Assembly (NCBI GenBank): GCA_002337545.1
Contig: DDGE01000020.1
Coordinates: forward strand, 1-6,940
Source of the DNA: Phycisphaerales bacterium UBA1910
GTDB taxonomy: Bacteria; Planctomycetota; Phycisphaerae; Phycisphaerales; UBA1924
Reading direction: 5' to 3'
Length of the DNA: 6,940 nucleotides
Shown: positions 5,362 through 6,940 of the stretch, piece by piece
Position numbering within the stretch: the stretch's first letter is position 1
Layout: every line of letters begins with the position of its first letter
Notes under the pieces: model-generated
The model's database searches: none
Told to the model about the DNA's origin: nothing
Seen by the model: only the letters and a program-made list of their open reading frames with translations
Program-made: the position numbers and the translations under genes

Positions 5362-6940
5362 GATACCCAAAGTACGCAGCTTTCTACTCCAGGGGATCGA
5401 CGCGCAGCCTGTTGAGATCGAGGTCGATCTGGATGACACGCAGATTCCGAAGGAGATCGTGGTGGGTCTCCCGGACGCAGCGGTGAAGGAGTCTCTCGAA
5501 CGAGTCCGATCCGCGATGGGCAACTCGGGATACCCCATGCCCGCGGGTCGGACTTTGATCAACCTGGCACCCGCGGATGTGCGGAAAGAAGGTCCGATGT
5601 ACGACCTTCCGATCGCGGTGGGGGTCATGGTGGCGAGCGGGGTGATCCATCCGTCCCCCGTTCGTGCACCTGCTCCTGTCCTTGCCGGTGGGGCATCGGT
5701 TGCGTTCGAGGACGAGTCGGGGGGGCTCGATCCTCGCCGGGCATTGATCGCGGGCGAGTTGGCATTGGATGGGCGGATCCGTCCGATTCGAGGCGTCATC
5801 GCGATGGTCACCCTTGCGCGGGATCTCGGTCTCGATGCCGTCATTGTTCCGGCTCAGAACGCCGCGGAGGCGTCCGTTGTCGAAGGAGTGCGTGTATTTG
5901 GAGTTTCGAGTCTGGCCCAGGTCGTCGGGTTGTTGAATGGCGAGCTAGATCTTGAGCCGCATCCAACGGCTGACATCGCGTCCATGCTGGAGCAAACGAA
6001 CGCAGCTGTCGATTTTGCGGAGGTCAAGGGGCAGGAATCGGTCAAGCGTGCGCTGGTGGTGGCGGCGGCAGGGCAGCACAACATTGTCATGCTCGGCCCC
6101 GCCGGTACGGGCAAGACAATGATGGCCAAGGCGCTCCCCGGGATCATGCCCACGATGACCCCGGCGCAGGCGATCGAAGTGACACGGATTTACTCATCCG
6201 CAGGGATGCTCGATGCGCGGCGTGGGCTGGTGACCGCCCGTCCGGTCCGCACGCCTCATCACACCGCGAGTTCGCCGGCGATAGTTGGAGGCGGGGTGAT
6301 CCCTCGTGCGGGTGAGATCTCATTGGCACACCATGGGATCCTGTTTCTCGACGAGCTCCCTGAGTTCTCACGCAATGTCCTCGAGACCATGCGTCAGCCC
6401 ATGGAGGACCATGTTGTCACGATTGCGCGTTCGCACGGCACGGTGCAGTTCCCCGCGTCCTTCATGCTCGTCGCGGCGATGAACCCGACGCCCAAGGGCG
6501 ACATCGCGCCGGGAGAAGTGGGACAGCGTGAGATGCAGCGGTACCTATCGCGTCTGTCCGGGCCCTTGCTCGATCGGATCGACCTGCATGTAGAGGCGCC
6601 CGCGGTGCCTTGGAGTGAGCTGAGTCAGAAGGCGACCGGGACCGACACGGCGACAATGCGGGCACAAGTGATCGCAGCACGCGAACGCGCAATGCGTCGT
6701 CAGGGAGATACCCCAAACTCACGACTCAAGGGCAAGCAACTCGACGAGTTTATGGCCCTCGAATCGACTGCCAAGGCGCTCCTTGAGCAAGCGATGACCC
6801 AGCTCGGCCTCAGTGCCCGTGCATACGACAAGATCCGGCGCGTTGCACTCACAATCTCAGATATCGCAGGTTCCGAAACGGTCCGACCAGAGCATGTGGG
6901 TGAGGCGGTGCAATACAGGTTACTCGATCGCAAGCTGTAG
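5360..6940 (+). CDS. comM: ComM/YifB family Mg-chelatase-like AAA+ ATPase
   Basis: A 526-residue cytoplasmic AAA+ protein, complete at normal family length. In Vibrio cholerae ComM is a hexameric helicase that promotes branch migration during natural transformation; orthologues also occur in bacteria not known to be competent. The N-terminal ChlI-like (S5-fold) domain is at about 1-195 (QGIDAQPVEIEVD, VVGLPDAAVKESLERVR, GELALDGRIRPIRG). The ATPase core is at about 215-415, with Walker A G246-PAGTGK-T253, Walker B ILFLDE at 327-332, and GPLLDRIDLHVE at 401-412. The Mg_chelatase C-terminal domain is at about 435-526 (LSARAYDKIRRVALTISDIA). The ATG at 5360 is chosen because family homology starts at once with IPKVRSFLLQGID. 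The frame runs back to a TTG at 5240, but those 40 residues look unrelated to the family. Oddities: NPTPKG replaces the usual NPCPCG, and about 20 extra residues lie near 97-125 of the N-domain. Confidence 0.95.
   Translation: MIPKVRSFLLQGIDAQPVEIEVDLDDTQIPKEIVVGLPDAAVKESLERVRSAMGNSGYPMPAGRTLINLAPADVRKEGPMYDLPIAVGVMVASGVIHPSPVRAPAPVLAGGASVAFEDESGGLDPRRALIAGELALDGRIRPIRGVIAMVTLARDLGLDAVIVPAQNAAEASVVEGVRVFGVSSLAQVVGLLNGELDLEPHPTADIASMLEQTNAAVDFAEVKGQESVKRALVVAAAGQHNIVMLGPAGTGKTMMAKALPGIMPTMTPAQAIEVTRIYSSAGMLDARRGLVTARPVRTPHHTASSPAIVGGGVIPRAGEISLAHHGILFLDELPEFSRNVLETMRQPMEDHVVTIARSHGTVQFPASFMLVAAMNPTPKGDIAPGEVGQREMQRYLSRLSGPLLDRIDLHVEAPAVPWSELSQKATGTDTATMRAQVIAARERAMRRQGDTPNSRLKGKQLDEFMALESTAKALLEQAMTQLGLSARAYDKIRRVALTISDIAGSETVRPEHVGEAVQYRLLDRKL

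Noticed and set aside
1..6940. CRISPR array, transposon, prophage or defence system
   Set aside because: No regularly spaced repeats, terminal inverted repeats, transposase, integrase or known defence domains were seen in any frame.

Overview
The window looks like a chromosomal segment from a member of the Planctomycetota, most likely class Phycisphaerae. Three things point there. A secreted esterase ends in a two-repeat GC-type dockerin tail closing on Gly-Cys-Pro. A 1,112-residue exported protein has the PA14 / beta-propeller / DUF1080 composition common in planctomycetes. The ComM-like protein carries NPTPKG where most ComM proteins have a Cys-containing NPCPCG motif. The lineage call rests on recalled family patterns, not on a search. 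The coding DNA is fairly GC-rich and the intergenic DNA is visibly richer in A+T.

Layout. A GNAT N-acetyltransferase (18-488, +) converges with a very large secreted multidomain protein (495-3833, -), leaving only 6 bases between their stop codons. A divergent intergenic region of about 270 bp (3834-4102) separates that protein from a secreted alpha/beta-hydrolase esterase of the LpqC / PHB-depolymerase / feruloyl-esterase type with a C-terminal dockerin-like tail (4103-5158, +). A 201-bp spacer (5159-5359) holds a candidate promoter and a cluster of TGTTCGG/CCGAACA elements. It leads into comM (5360-6940, +), an AAA+ Mg-chelatase-like ATPase whose stop codon is the last three bases of the window.

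How the genes may fit together. The two exported proteins are divergently transcribed and could share regulation. One carries tandem 3-keto-disaccharide-hydrolase-fold domains behind a sugar-dehydrogenase-like propeller, and the other is an esterase of a type that can de-esterify polymers. A role in handling extracellular polysaccharide or polyester is a reasonable inference but is not proven by the sequence. The GNAT enzyme and comM look like unrelated housekeeping or DNA-processing neighbours. I see no tRNA, rRNA, CRISPR array, insertion sequence, phage gene or obvious defence system.

The most useful leads are four: a possible one-base frame problem in a G run at the esterase start, the tandem DUF1080 architecture, the dockerin-like tail, and the repeated motif cluster with a possibly leaderless start at comM.
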